DNA from: CAVUAA01 sp963739345
Lineage (GTDB): Bacteria; Chlamydiota; Chlamydiia; Chlamydiales; JAFEGQ01
Direction: 5' to 3'
Length of the DNA: 64,000 nucleotides
Assembly (NCBI GenBank): GCA_963739345.1
Contig: CAVUAA010000001.1
Coordinates: forward strand, 1,116,001 to 1,180,000
The position numbers and the translations under genes are program-made. Positions within the stretch are counted from its first letter, which is position 1; each line of letters starts with the position of its first letter. Below, piece after piece: positions 63,796 to 64,000 of the stretch. Under the pieces are notes generated by a model that was not told the DNA's origin, did not search any database, and was given only the letters and a program-made list of their open reading frames with translations.

Positions 63796-64000
63796 CTAAA
63801 TACCTAATGGCCAGACCGTTGGGATTATCGCTGTTGCGACGCATAATTGGGTCAAAGTGAGCCCCCAACCGACTCTGGCGTAGTCTGCGAACCGATATCC
63901 ACCCGGGCCATACACGATTGTATTCGTTTGGTAGCCGATAGGAGTGAGGAATGAGCTCGACGCGGCGATGGCGACAGTGACCCCTACGGTCTTGATCGCG
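63796..64000 (-). CDS. SLC13/DASS-type permease, 3' end only
   Basis: The last 67 residues of a membrane transporter running off the window edge. The visible sequence AIAASSSFLTPIGYQTNTIV then YGPGGYRFADYARVGWGL matches the C-terminal half of divalent anion:sodium symporters, where SxxxFLTPxGxQTN is a substrate- and sodium-binding loop. A final helix (LCVATAIIPTVWPL) precedes the stop at 63798-63796. It reads toward the rRNA operon, in the same direction. Substrate (sulfate, dicarboxylate or other) unknown. Confidence 0.8.
   Translation of the reverse strand, partial: AIKTVGVTVAIAASSSFLTPIGYQTNTIVYGPGGYRFADYARVGWGLTLTQLCVATAIIPTVWPLGI

Overview
This window reads as a chromosomal segment of a chlamydia-related bacterium (phylum Chlamydiota) with unusually high G+C, in the mid-50s percent by eye. 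The evidence is gene order remembered from Chlamydia trachomatis: sodM-accD-dut-ptsN-ptsN, clpC-lplA-gcsH, nqrBCDE, bactofilin-dnaA, a TPR protein pair, then rsmH-ftsL-pbp3-murE-amiA, and yajC-rRNA uracil methyltransferase-Hc1 histone. A Hc1-type histone with a lysine-rich tail, two DUF2608 HAD proteins and the 16S/23S sequences agree. I cannot name the genus.

Layout. 0.1-3.3 kb: sodM, accD, dut and two EIIA-Ntr genes on the plus strand. 3.4-9.3 kb: clpC (minus), then lipoate ligase, a PpiD/SurA-N-like membrane protein and the lipoyl carrier GcsH. 9.3-12.4 kb: accessory genes (a membrane protein, a small membrane protein, an AAA_14/DUF4143 ATPase) among palindromes. 12.4-16.6 kb: nqrBCDE plus a secreted protein (minus). 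16.7-29.0 kb: an insertion relative to Chlamydia, with an AsmA/TamB-like giant, comF, bshB1, a phosphotransferase/kinase fusion, ahcY, metK, a betaine-homocysteine-type methyltransferase, an O-methyltransferase and bshA. Together these encode two of the three bacillithiol steps and an activated methyl cycle. 29.0-31.5 kb: bactofilin, dnaA and a long dnaA upstream region with DnaA-box-like sites. 31.5-35.1 kb: a FkbM methyltransferase and sugar aminotransferase pair, then a two-gene TPR module duplicated in tandem. 35.2-40.5 kb: the division/peptidoglycan cluster and tRNA-Arg. 40.6-46.6 kb: a decaying zone with frameshifted murE (39.3 kb) and gnd, broken small membrane genes, an AAA/DUF234 ATPase with a striking promoter-palindrome array, and remnants of that ATPase and of yajC. 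46.6-49.7 kb: yajC, rlmD-like, nagZ and the histone. 50-55 kb: a TPR protein with a TolQ/TolR/TonB-like system. 55-58 kb: DUF2608 pair and a lipase-like hydrolase. 58.4-63.6 kb: a complete rRNA operon (minus). The window ends in the 3' end of an SLC13-type permease.

The most unusual content is small-scale DNA structure. (1) Long nested palindromes are inserted in frame in coding genes: a near-identical core of about 69 bp lies inside comF and at the end of ftsL, in opposite orientations, much like Rickettsia palindromic elements. (2) Four 34-bp palindromes at an exact 55-bp period precede the DUF234 ATPase. Three of the four units carry promoter-like boxes and one shows compensatory changes in both arms. 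A decayed second copy of the palindrome and gene end lies 0.9 kb away. (3) Short palindromes share outer arms but carry different cores. (4) Several genes have a -10 box 6-9 nt before the start codon and no Shine-Dalgarno sequence, suggesting leaderless transcripts. (5) Bacillithiol genes are interleaved with a methyl cycle and a methyltransferase, which raises the possibility of a methylated bacillithiol.
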